The notes beneath the pieces were generated by a model. It was not told the DNA's origin. It worked only from the letters and a program-made list of their open reading frames with translations, and did no database searches. The translations under genes were made by a program, and so were the position numbers. Shown in pieces: positions 1 to 6,807 of a stretch of DNA of 52,203 nucleotides; within the stretch, counting starts at the first letter, position 1, and each line of letters opens with the position of its first letter. Where the stretch lies: NCBI GenBank assembly GCA_016182365.1, contig JACOXO010000017.1:1-52203 (forward strand). Direction: 5' to 3'. Source of the DNA: Candidatus Gottesmanbacteria bacterium. Lineage in GTDB: Bacteria > Patescibacteriota > Microgenomatia > JACOXO01.

Positions 1-962
1 CTATCAACACCAACAGCTATTCCGCTGGCTTTAGGCATACCCAATTTTAAAGCATAAAGAAAATCTTTATCCATTTTAACCGGTGTTTTTTTTAATCTTT
101 TTATGGTTTCCATTTCCATTTTGAACCTGGATTCTTGCTCTTTATAATCAGTTAACTCCGAATAACAATCACCCAACTCAAGACCTCCTATGTAAAATTC
201 GAATCTCTCTGCAAAACGCGGATCAGCTTTCTTAATCTGGGATAATGCAGCCATTTCTCTTGGATAATCATACAAAATCACAGGTTTATTTTCTTTTTTA
301 ATTTTTGGCTCAATTACATTGAAAAACATTTGATGAAAAATCATCTCCCAAGTATCTGTATTATATACTTTATATTCCCTCTTCTTTGCAACATTAATGA
401 TCTTTTTTAAATTATCAATATCATCATATTTAATACCTGCATATTCTAAAAATGCTTCTTTAACACTTAGTCTTTTCCATGGAGGAGTAAGGTCAATAAT
501 TTTCCCTTGATAATTAATTTTTAAATTTTTTTTAATTTTTTTTAAAATATAAGTTATTAGATTTTCACAATCTTCCATAATGTCTTTATAATTAGCATCA
601 ACTCTGTACCATTCAAGTATTGTAAATTCCAGAAGGTGAAAATGACTACCTCCTTCTTTATTTCTAAAACTTCTGGTAATTTCAAAACAATTCCCAACTC
701 CGGCGACCAATGCTTTTTTAATTGAAGCTTCAGGCGATGTTGTCAGAAAAAACTTTTTTTTACTCCCATCTCTTTCTAAAACATCAGTTGTAAAAAATTC
801 CAGGTATGATTCTGGAATAACAGATGAAACAAGCAGAGGCGTATGTAATTCATGGAATTTTCTGCTATAAAAAAAATTGCGGATTTGTTTTATAATCTCT
901 TCCTTTTGGAAATATATAGACCATTTACTTTTGTCGTTTCTTAAATTTGTGATACTTATCAT
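1..962 (-). CDS. epmA: EpmA-like (PoxA/GenX) lysyl ligase, class II aaRS paralogue; partial at 3' end
   Basis: Read by hand because the gene runs off the window and is absent from the ORF track. It starts at ATG 962 (MISITNLRND) and gives 320 codons, ending at the class II motif 3 stretch (GMPKASGIAVGVDR) just inside the window edge. It lacks the N-terminal anticodon-binding OB domain of LysRS. It carries the EpmA-type motif 2 (ITRSFRNKE), the LEWYR signature and an ELGDCYSELTD segment. The family attaches lysine or beta-lysine to elongation factor P. No efp gene is in view, so the substrate is inferred. Divergent from the MFS gene with a 41 bp spacer. A TATAAT lies about 9 nt before the start codon and no Shine-Dalgarno is seen, which suggests a leaderless mRNA. 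A minimal LysRS is the alternative. Confidence 0.8.
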   Translation of the reverse strand, partial: MISITNLRNDKSKWSIYFQKEEIIKQIRNFFYSRKFHELHTPLLVSSVIPESYLEFFTTDVLERDGSKKKFFLTTSPEASIKKALVAGVGNCFEITRSFRNKEGGSHFHLLEFTILEWYRVDANYKDIMEDCENLITYILKKIKKNLKINYQGKIIDLTPPWKRLSVKEAFLEYAGIKYDDIDNLKKIINVAKKREYKVYNTDTWEMIFHQMFFNVIEPKIKKENKPVILYDYPREMAALSQIKKADPRFAERFEFYIGGLELGDCYSELTDYKEQESRFKMEMETIKRLKKTPVKMDKDFLYALKLGMPKASGIAVGVD

Positions 963-1003
963 GATGTTGCAATTATACATTATAAATCGTTAAATATACT
1001 TTT

Positions 1004-2248
1004 ATGGTAAAAAGAATTTCGCTTTTACCTTATTTTATAACTGTATTTATTGACCTTCTTGGAATCGGTATTATAATTCCTATACTTGCTCCAATATTTA
1101 TTTCTCAAAATTCAACATTAGTTACCCAGCAAACGCCATTAATAGTAAGAACTTTACTTTTAGGATTACTTATAGGAAGCTATCCTCTTGCACAATTTTT
1201 AGGGGCACCGATCTTAGGTACATTGTCTGATCACTGGGGTAGACGAAAAATAATTCTAATCTCTCTTTTGGGAACTTGCATTGGTTATATGCTTTTTGCA
1301 ACAGGTATTCAGTTTTCCCTTATCTGGTTATTATTTTTAAGCAGATTTTTATCTGGATTTACGGGAGGAAATATTTCAGCCGTAATGTCTGCTATTGCAG
1401 ATATAACTAAACCTGAAGAGAGAGCAAAAAGTTTTGGTATTATAGGAATGGCATTTGGAATTGGATTTATATTAGGTCCTTATATTGCTGGAAAATTATC
1501 TGATCCGAATATAGTTCCCTGGTTCAATTTTGCAACGCCATTCATTTTTGCCACACTTCTGACTATTGTTAACATTCTCCTTGTGTATTTCAAAGTACCT
1601 GAAACACTCAAAAAGCCAGTTAAATCAGAAATTAGTATATTTGCCGGTGTAAATAATATAAGAAGAGCATTTGCTATTGAAAAATTAAGAGCTGTATTTA
1701 TTGTGATGTTTTTACTCATGTTCGGGTTTAGCTTTTTTGCTCAGTTTTTTCAAGTTTATCTTATTGAACAGTTTGACTATACACAAGGACAAATAGGGGA
1801 TATGTTTGCATATATTGGGATTTGGGTAGCTTTAACTCAAGGGATTGGTGTCAGAATACTTGCAAAATACATTTCATCAAAAAGAATTTTAGTTTATTCG
1901 ATATTGCTATTTGGTTTTTCTTTATTTATATTATTACTTCCACAAAAAAGCTATTTATTTTTAATAGTCTTACCATTAATTGCCATATTTAATGGTATAA
2001 CTCAACCCAATTTAACATCTGTTGTTTCAAGTCTAGCAGATGAAAAATCTCAAGGTGAAGTTATGGGTATTAATCAATCTCTCGCTGCTCTAGCACAGGC
2101 GATTCCACCTATATTTTCAGGGTTTTTAGCAGCAATTGATACTAGGCTTCCAATTGTTACTTCTGGGGTTATTATACTTATTGCATGGTTTATATACTTT
2201 AATTACTTTTATAAAGTGAACCGTCAAGAAGTATTTCAAGAAAAATAA
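1004..2248 (+). CDS. MFS drug-efflux-type transporter (TetA/DHA1-like)
   Basis: The protein has 414 residues and about twelve hydrophobic segments, as expected for a full-length major facilitator exporter. Residues near 72-82 carry the MFS motif A between helices 2 and 3 (GTLSDHWGRRK). The first helix has the FIDLLGIGIIIP pattern and the LSRFLSGFTGGN segment matches helix 4 of TetA-like antiporters. The likely role is proton-coupled efflux of a small molecule across the cytoplasmic membrane. The substrate cannot be told from sequence. It is followed after 20 bp by the ATP-grasp gene on the same strand, so the pair is probably cotranscribed and the transporter could export the ligase product. 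That link is inference. Confidence 0.85.
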   Translation: MVKRISLLPYFITVFIDLLGIGIIIPILAPIFISQNSTLVTQQTPLIVRTLLLGLLIGSYPLAQFLGAPILGTLSDHWGRRKIILISLLGTCIGYMLFATGIQFSLIWLLFLSRFLSGFTGGNISAVMSAIADITKPEERAKSFGIIGMAFGIGFILGPYIAGKLSDPNIVPWFNFATPFIFATLLTIVNILLVYFKVPETLKKPVKSEISIFAGVNNIRRAFAIEKLRAVFIVMFLLMFGFSFFAQFFQVYLIEQFDYTQGQIGDMFAYIGIWVALTQGIGVRILAKYISSKRILVYSILLFGFSLFILLLPQKSYLFLIVLPLIAIFNGITQPNLTSVVSSLADEKSQGEVMGINQSLAALAQAIPPIFSGFLAAIDTRLPIVTSGVIILIAWFIYFNYFYKVNRQEVFQEK

Positions 2249-2268
2249 GTGTTAAAATAAATAAACTT

Positions 2269-4536
2269 ATGGAGAAAACTCTTCTTGTTATAAATACTGG
2301 ATCCATTAAAAAAAGATTTGTTTTTCAAAAACTTAAAAGGATGGGTTTGACTGTTATTGTTTTGCATCCTGAGAAAAACTGGGCCCAACCATATGTTGAT
2401 CACTGGATAATTGCCGATAACTATAACCACTCAGAGGCAATCTTGAACGTGAAAGAATTTTTAGCAGAAAATAAGGATATTAAAATTGCTGGTGCAATTA
2501 CTTTCTGGGAAGACGATGTACCACTTCTTGCCAAAATTTGTGATGAATTAAAACTTACAGGTAATGACTACTCCACAGCAATAAATACTCGAGATAAATT
2601 TAAAATGCAGGAAGTTTTTAAAAACTGCGGACTCCCTTTTATTAACCAGCACATTATTAAAAATACAAAAGATTTAGAAAAAGCAATTACAACAATTGGT
2701 TTTCCAGCTGTCATTAAACCTAATTATGGATCAGATAGCCAATTTGTTATTAAAGTTAATGATTTTAAAGAAGCTCATGAAGCATACGAATATGTCTTAA
2801 AAAACTGTACTCCTGAATTTGACCCGATCTATAAATATAACAAACAAACTTTTGTATACCAGGAATTTATTGAAGGTCACGAATTTTCTGTTGAATGTTA
2901 CATCCAACATGGAGTCCCGCATATTTGCGGGATACATGAAAAAACAGCAATGGATCTACCGTTTTTCCAGGAAACAGGAGATTATATTCCACCAAGAATA
3001 AATAATAAGCAGGAACAATCGCTGGTTAAAATTACTGAAGCTGCACTTATTGTTTTGGGAGTAAGAAATAGTCTTGCGCATGTTGAAGTTAAACTTTCCT
3101 TAAACGGACCTAAAGTAATTGAAGTGGCCTCCCGCCTTGGCGGAGACTATACCCATGAAAGCGTATTTAACGTTTATAATTTTGATTTAATTAAATCAGG
3201 GGTGGAAATAGCTTTAGGAATGAATGTTGATTCCAGCGCTCAAATGCCAAAATATTATGTAATGGGTAAGTTTTTTATTCCCAAAACTTCTGGAATCATT
3301 ACAAAAATTATTGGTATCGATGAGGCTAGGAAAGATAAGAATGTAATTGATCTTCAGATGTATAAGAAAGTTGGAGATAGCATTCTGGTACCTCCAGAAG
3401 GATATGAAAATGCCGGATGGGTTTTAGTCCGCGGCCAATCTTACTTAGAAGCTGAAAGCACAGTTTCGAAAATATTGGAAATGATAAAAATTGACGTAGT
3501 TCCTTTTAAAAGCTATTCCTCAGTAGGAAGAACATTGAGAAAAAACAGGTTTGCACCAGCCCTTCTTACAAGCCGCGATCTTATCCGTTCAAATAAAATA
3601 GTGAATATTCAGCAAACCTCAATTGAAGATCTCAGGAAACTTCATATAGGAATCGTGTGTAATATCTACGAAGGTGTAGAAAATGAAGTAGAAAACGACC
3701 TTATGAGTGTAGGAAAAAATATCGAAAAAACATTAATTGAAAGAGGATATAAGGTAACTTTTTTTGATTTCAATAATTTACCAAAGGCATTTAACGAACT
3801 TCATAAGAGTGATGTTGATTTAGTTTTTAATGTCTGTGAAAGAATTAATAATTCAAGTCTTCTGGAACCACATGCAGCGTCAATACTTGATGCTCTGCAG
3901 ATACCCTACACCGGCTCAAATCCTTTTACTTTAGCCCTTTGTATAGACAAAATACGTGTAAAGAAGCTTTTAGCTTTTCACAGTATACCTACCCCTAAAT
4001 GGGACTATGCATATATATTAGTCATCATTGAGATGGGAAGCCCGGCTCTTGTTGAAGAATACATAGAGGGTGATGAATATGATGTGTCAATAATTGGAAG
4101 TGATGAAAACGACCTTCGTGTTTTACCCCACTCAAGATCAATATTTGACCAAATGCCGGAAGGCCTGTGGCATATTTACCCTTATGAAGCTAAATGGACA
4201 GAGGACAGCCCGTATAATAAGATCCGTACTCAAAGGCCACCTAAAAATATAAGTAAAAAACTGGAATCATTAATAACGGAAATTGCTCTTGATACATACA
4301 ACATTTTGGACTGTCATGACTATGGTAGAGTGGAAATAAGAGTTGATAAAAACGATAATCCTTATGTTCTGGAACTTAATCCAAACCCTTCAATCAACAT
4401 TGGTGATTGTGTTCCAGGTGTTGCTGAACTTATCGGCATGAATTATGGCGATTTTATTGAAGAAATAATTAGAATGGCAATAAGAAGATATAAAAATAAA
4501 CCGGCATATTACCATCTGCAAACTAATCTTCTTTAA
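2269..4536 (+). CDS. Tandem ATP-grasp ligase (carboxylate-amine ligase module plus D-Ala-D-Ala ligase-like module)
   Basis: This 755-residue protein has two ATP-grasp modules. Module 1 (about residues 1-420) has a pre-ATP-grasp fold, a glycine-rich loop with the ATP-binding lysine (FPAVIKPNYGSD, near 145-156), the acidic EFIEGHEFSVE strand and a metal-binding end (IEVASRLGGD). Module 2 (about 455-755) resembles D-alanine-D-alanine ligase, with NVCERIN, YTGSNPF and the strong terminal VLELNPNPSINIGD. Between PTPKWDYAY and VIIEMGSPALVEEY (near residue 582) the roughly 40 residues that normally carry the second module's P-loop are missing without a frameshift. Module 2 is therefore probably unable to bind ATP normally. 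Such enzymes join amino acids or peptides; the product here is unknown. No Shine-Dalgarno is visible. Downstream of the MFS gene by 20 bp. Confidence 0.8.
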   Translation: MEKTLLVINTGSIKKRFVFQKLKRMGLTVIVLHPEKNWAQPYVDHWIIADNYNHSEAILNVKEFLAENKDIKIAGAITFWEDDVPLLAKICDELKLTGNDYSTAINTRDKFKMQEVFKNCGLPFINQHIIKNTKDLEKAITTIGFPAVIKPNYGSDSQFVIKVNDFKEAHEAYEYVLKNCTPEFDPIYKYNKQTFVYQEFIEGHEFSVECYIQHGVPHICGIHEKTAMDLPFFQETGDYIPPRINNKQEQSLVKITEAALIVLGVRNSLAHVEVKLSLNGPKVIEVASRLGGDYTHESVFNVYNFDLIKSGVEIALGMNVDSSAQMPKYYVMGKFFIPKTSGIITKIIGIDEARKDKNVIDLQMYKKVGDSILVPPEGYENAGWVLVRGQSYLEAESTVSKILEMIKIDVVPFKSYSSVGRTLRKNRFAPALLTSRDLIRSNKIVNIQQTSIEDLRKLHIGIVCNIYEGVENEVENDLMSVGKNIEKTLIERGYKVTFFDFNNLPKAFNELHKSDVDLVFNVCERINNSSLLEPHAASILDALQIPYTGSNPFTLALCIDKIRVKKLLAFHSIPTPKWDYAYILVIIEMGSPALVEEYIEGDEYDVSIIGSDENDLRVLPHSRSIFDQMPEGLWHIYPYEAKWTEDSPYNKIRTQRPPKNISKKLESLITEIALDTYNILDCHDYGRVEIRVDKNDNPYVLELNPNPSINIGDCVPGVAELIGMNYGDFIEEIIRMAIRRYKNKPAYYHLQTNLL

Positions 4537-4540
4537 CCCC

Positions 4541-4570
4541 TTGACAGCTATAAGTGATTTTGGTTACTAT
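4541..4570 (+). promoter_or_regulatory. Sigma70-type promoter
   Basis: TTGACA lies at 4541-4546 and TACTAT at 4565-4570 with an 18 bp spacer. A further TATAGC follows at about 4573. It lies just after the ATP-grasp stop codon and reads rightward into a structured region and then the secreted-protein gene. Confidence 0.6.
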
Positions 4571-4576
4571 CTTATA

Positions 4577-4656
4577 GCATAAAAAACTATGTCATACTGC
4601 CCGATGACTAAAATTATTTTAACCACTATAAGTTGTGAGACTGAAGTGGTTTTTTT
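4577..4656 (+). ncRNA. Candidate small RNA or structured 5' leader
   Basis: A transcript from the 4541 promoter would begin near 4577. It would fold a first hairpin GTCAT-ACTGCCCG-ATGAC (4591-4608) and a second hairpin AACCACT...AGTGGTT (4621-4651) followed at once by a T run. That is the layout of an independent RNA of about 80 nt ending in an intrinsic terminator. If termination is incomplete, it is the leader of the secreted-protein gene at 4787. It does not fold as a tRNA and matches no RNA family I recognise. Confidence 0.4.
4621..4656 (+). terminator. Intrinsic terminator or attenuator hairpin
   Basis: A 7 bp stem, AACCACT/AGTGGTT with a 17 nt loop, is followed by a run of T. It lies between the 4541 promoter and the secreted-protein gene, so it may end an upstream RNA or attenuate read-through. 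Confidence 0.55.
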
Positions 4657-4662
4657 GTTGTG

Positions 4663-4690
4663 AAAGGCTTGCCCGCCGAAGCTCGCCTTT
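4663..4690. repeat. GC-rich short palindrome
   Basis: AAAGGC...GCCTTT encloses TTGCCCGCCGAAGCTC, in strong contrast to the AT-rich surroundings. It resembles in composition the GC-rich palindromes at 6820-6880 and 12073-12141. Confidence 0.4.
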
Positions 4691-4712
4691 GGATTTAATG
4701 AAAAAAATGATT

Positions 4713-4761
4713 AATCAATATTGATTTGAATGCTCGTAATTACTAAAAGTTATTTTCGAGC
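4713..4761 (+). promoter_or_regulatory. Operator-like palindrome and 5' UTR hairpin before the secreted-protein gene
   Basis: AATCAATATTGATT (4713-4726) is a perfect 14 bp palindrome. Just downstream, GCTCG (4732-4736) can pair with CGAGC (4757-4761) to form a hairpin that ends only a few bases before the very strong ribosome binding site AGGAGGGAGGT (4764-4774). The arrangement could control transcription or ribosome access; this is inference. Confidence 0.35.
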
Positions 4762-4786
4762 GCAGGAGGGAGGTGAATATTAAAAT

Positions 4787-5113
4787 ATGAACACTATTCA
4801 AAGATTGGCAATTGGTGCTACAACGGCAGCTATTCTTTTAGGTTCTGTTGTAACCCCAACGTTCGCAGCAACAGCTTACAACCAAGATATAAGCGATAAC
4901 AGCTTTGCTAAAGCTTGGGCCATTGAGCATACCAGCTACAAAATAAAAGTTAAAAACGAACATACTACAGTTGTGAATAACACAATGAGCATCTCAGACA
5001 CCGGAGGAAACAAACAAAAGAATAAAGGAGATGGTAATACTCTTAACTCAGGCGACTCTAATGCGGAAACATGGAGTAATACTGAAGTTAATAAGACTGT
5101 TATCAAATTTTAA
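4787..5113 (+). CDS. Small secreted protein of unknown function
   Basis: The 108-residue product starts with a clear Sec signal peptide (MNTIQR, then hydrophobic AAILLGSVV, probable cleavage after TPTFA at residue 27). The mature part of about 81 residues is rich in Asn, Thr, Ser, Gly and Lys, has no Cys, and ends in alternating polar residues (NKTVIKF). It has an unusually strong Shine-Dalgarno (AGGAGGGAGGT, 12 nt before ATG), its own structured leader and a clean intrinsic terminator. That suggests a highly expressed monocistronic gene, such as a surface-layer, pilin-like or secreted factor. I recognise no family. No sortase motif or C-terminal anchor is visible. Confidence 0.7.
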   Translation: MNTIQRLAIGATTAAILLGSVVTPTFAATAYNQDISDNSFAKAWAIEHTSYKIKVKNEHTTVVNNTMSISDTGGNKQKNKGDGNTLNSGDSNAETWSNTEVNKTVIKF

Positions 5114-5135
5114 TCTAATTAATATTTGATAAACC

Positions 5136-5160
5136 AAAACCCTGCCCATGGCGGGGTTTT
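5136..5160 (+). terminator. Intrinsic terminator of the secreted-protein gene
   Basis: AAAACCCTGCC-CAT-GGCGGGGTTTT forms a long stem with one T-G wobble pair. The 3' arm supplies the T tract. It lies 22 bp after the stop codon at 5113. Confidence 0.85.
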
Positions 5161-5199
5161 GTGTGTATAAATGAAATTTAACATAAATAAAATTCAGTT

Positions 5200-5229
5200 G
5201 ACAAAAAGATCCGATCGGGTGAAAATGTC
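5200..5229 (+). repeat. 30 bp palindromic repeat, copy 1
   Basis: GACAAAAAGATCCGATCGG followed by GTGAAAATGTC. The core CCGATCGG and the outer GACA/TGTC are dyad symmetric. The left arm overlaps a TTGACA (5198-5203) that could be the -35 box of the PaaX-like gene starting 6 bp after the repeat, so it sits where an autoregulatory operator would. Confidence 0.85.
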
Positions 5230-5235
5230 TATAGG

Positions 5236-5862
5236 ATGGATGAATATAAAATTGATAAGCTAGCTAAAGTTTTAACTAAGCAGATTGACAGAGAAATTTT
5301 TGATCGGAAATATGCTCCGGTTAAAGAAATATTAAAATTGGTTGGAGCAGGAGTTTTTTTGGCCACCGCTATTGCTATACCTAATTTCCCTCGAGCACTC
5401 AAACCATTTATAAAAGACGGTAATGAATACGAGGTATGGAAAAGATTTAATATTCCTTACTTAAAAAGAACAATTAAAAGACTTGAAAAACAAAAACTCG
5501 TTGAGATAGACCAAGAGGATAATATGCAAGTTATAAAAATAACACAAGAAGGAAAGAATAAAATACTCAAGTTTGCTTTAGATGAACTCACAATAAAGAA
5601 ACCTAGGATATGGGATCAAAAGTGGAGCCTTGTTAGTTTTGATCTACCTGAGAAACTTGCTGTTAAAAGGAAAATTTTCGCTGAGTATTTACACGTTTGG
5701 GGATTTTATCCTATACACAAAAGTGTGTATCTACATGCATATCCTTGTTTAAAAGAAATAGATTTTTTAAGAGAATATCTAGAGATTTCAGAATTTGTGA
5801 GATTATTTCTAGTTGAGGAAATCGAAAATGATAAATTGTTTAAAGATTTTTTTGGAGTATAA
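5236..5862 (+). CDS. PaaX-like winged-helix protein with Cas2-like domain, flanked by palindromes
   Basis: The 208-residue protein has an N-terminal region with a hydrophobic stretch (GAGVFLATAIAIPNFP, near 37-52), then a winged-helix part (FNIPYLKRTIKRLEKQKLVEI, ending ITQEGKNKIL). A C-terminal PaaX_M/Cas2-like ferredoxin fold begins at WDQKWSLVSFDLPE (near 126-139). The Asp of FDLPE falls where Cas2 nucleases keep their metal-binding Asp. GFYPIHKSVYLH matches the second conserved strand. Proteins of this type are sometimes annotated as PaaX repressors or stand-alone Cas2. There is no cas1 or CRISPR array here, so a role in spacer acquisition is unlikely. Copies of a 30 bp palindrome lie 6 bp upstream and 17 bp downstream. 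DNA binding to this repeat is inferred. No Shine-Dalgarno precedes ATG 5236. Confidence 0.75.
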   Translation: MDEYKIDKLAKVLTKQIDREIFDRKYAPVKEILKLVGAGVFLATAIAIPNFPRALKPFIKDGNEYEVWKRFNIPYLKRTIKRLEKQKLVEIDQEDNMQVIKITQEGKNKILKFALDELTIKKPRIWDQKWSLVSFDLPEKLAVKRKIFAEYLHVWGFYPIHKSVYLHAYPCLKEIDFLREYLEISEFVRLFLVEEIENDKLFKDFFGV

Positions 5863-5879
5863 ATTAATTTCAATCTGTA

Positions 5880-5909
5880 GACAAAAAGATCCGATCGGAG
5901 CAATTTGTC
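5880..5909 (+). repeat. 30 bp palindromic repeat, copy 2
   Basis: GACAAAAAGATCCGATCGG followed by AGCAATTTGTC, in the same orientation as copy 1. Dyad symmetric at GACAAA/TTTGTC and TCCGATCGGA. It lies between the convergent ends of the PaaX-like gene and rpsI. On the minus strand the arm ends in TTTTTGTC, so a weak terminator role for rpsI is an alternative. Confidence 0.85.
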
Positions 5910-5927
5910 TTAGTTTAGAAAGGGGGG

Positions 5928-6392
5928 TTAACGCTTTGGGCTTTGTTTGCCTGCACGGGCTTTACCAGCTAGACCGGCTTTTCTTCTTTCCTTCATTCTT
6001 GGATCGCGGGTAACTAAACCCTGTTTTTGCAGTAGGGGTTTATATTTATCAGAATCAATTGAAATGAGAGCTCTTGAAATTCCATGAACAACAGCATCCA
6101 GTTGACCATTTGGACCTGAACCTAAAACTTTCACTGACACGGCAAATCTTCCTCTGGTATCAGTTACTTCAAATGGTTTTCTATATAACATCTGAGCAAC
6201 TTTACCTGGAAAATAAGATTCAATCATTCTTCCGTTTACAAGTATTTGGTCTTTACCAACGGTCTTGTCACCTATGGTTATCTCCCTACTTACAACAGGA
6301 TAAAGCCTTACCCTTGCTGATGCTGTTTTTCTTCTACCAACAGCTTTGTAAAACTCAGGTTTCTTTATTGGTTTTTTTTCTGGCTTTTTCAT
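5928..6392 (-). CDS. rpsI: 30S ribosomal protein S9
   Basis: The 154-residue protein matches S9 (uS9): FYKAVGRRKTASARVRLYP at the start of the fold, VVHGISRALI in the middle, and a basic tail (GKARAGKQSPKR) that reaches toward the P-site tRNA in the small subunit. The tail ends SPKR rather than the common KYSKR. It has a Lys/Pro-rich N-terminal extension of about 15 residues. It is the last gene of the long minus-strand ribosomal superoperon, 16 bp after rplM. The junction contains a short GC palindrome. Confidence 0.97.
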   Translation of the reverse strand: MKKPEKKPIKKPEFYKAVGRRKTASARVRLYPVVSREITIGDKTVGKDQILVNGRMIESYFPGKVAQMLYRKPFEVTDTRGRFAVSVKVLGSGPNGQLDAVVHGISRALISIDSDKYKPLLQKQGLVTRDPRMKERRKAGLAGKARAGKQSPKR

Positions 6393-6401
6393 ATATTATT
6401 T

Positions 6402-6418
6402 ACCCCGCTTAGCGGGGT
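6402..6418. repeat. Short perfect palindrome at the rplM stop codon
   Basis: ACCCCGCTTAGCGGGGT spans the rplM stop codon and the rplM-rpsI gap. The minus-strand reading is CCCCGCTAAGCGGGG, whose TAA centre is the stop codon. No T run follows, so it is not an obvious terminator. Confidence 0.6.
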
Positions 6419-6804
6419 TTAGCTGATAACTGATCTTTATAAGGATGTTCTTCGTTTGGGTATATATATAATCTTTTTATTGTTTTGTCTTTCAACTTAT
6501 TATCTGGAAGCATCCCATATACCGCCTGTCTTACAACTTTCTGCGGACTTTTCGCAAACATATCTTTCAATAACTCTTTTTTAAGTCCTCCTGGATAACC
6601 AGAGTACCGAGTGTATATTTTTTTAGTCATTTTGTCACCTGTTACTCTTAATTTTGAGCTATTGATTACAACAACAAAATCACCACAATCCATTGAAGGA
6701 TTATATTCTGGTTTTGTTTTACCCATAAGTATGTTTGCTATCTCAGATGAGCCTCTACCTAATATTTTAGCTGACATGTTATATAGATGCCATTTTCTAT
6801 CCAT
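6409..6804 (-). CDS. rplM: 50S ribosomal protein L13
   Basis: The 131-residue protein matches L13 (uL13), with WHLYNMSAKILGRGSSEIA at the start, DFVVVINSSKLRVTGDK, the YSGYPGGLK loop and the VRQAVYGMLPDNKL helix. It is an early-assembly protein of the large subunit that binds 23S rRNA. It is slightly shorter than the usual 140-145 residues and ends within a palindrome that supplies the stop codon. It lies 3 bp after rplQ and before rpsI, the usual rplM-rpsI pair joined here to the alpha operon. Confidence 0.97.
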   Translation of the reverse strand: MDRKWHLYNMSAKILGRGSSEIANILMGKTKPEYNPSMDCGDFVVVINSSKLRVTGDKMTKKIYTRYSGYPGGLKKELLKDMFAKSPQKVVRQAVYGMLPDNKLKDKTIKRLYIYPNEEHPYKDQLSAKPR

Positions 6805-6807
6805 AGA

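Noticed and set aside
990-1003. TATACT as -10 box of the MFS gene
   Set aside because: It ends only 3 nt before ATG, so transcription would start inside the coding region. The AT-rich spacer makes chance matches likely.
4577-4656. tRNA or other known RNA gene in the structured region
   Set aside because: No cloverleaf, no T-loop GTTCGA-like sequence and no CCA end.
5236-5862. Stand-alone cas2 as a sign of a CRISPR-Cas locus
   Set aside because: The Cas2-like domain is fused to a PaaX-like winged helix. There is no cas1, no effector and no array of regularly spaced repeats. The palindrome copies are 0.7-28 kb apart.
5880-5909. Palindrome copies as ordinary intrinsic terminators
   Set aside because: Three copies have TTTTT on the minus strand after the core, and two lie just downstream of minus-strand genes, but the GC stem is only 4 bp with a 3x3 internal loop, and copies 1 and 4 are not behind a gene in the right direction. 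Kept only as a weak alternative.
6074-6412. 112-residue plus-strand ORF opposite rpsI
   Set aside because: Antisense shadow of a highly conserved ribosomal gene, with low-complexity hydrophobic composition.
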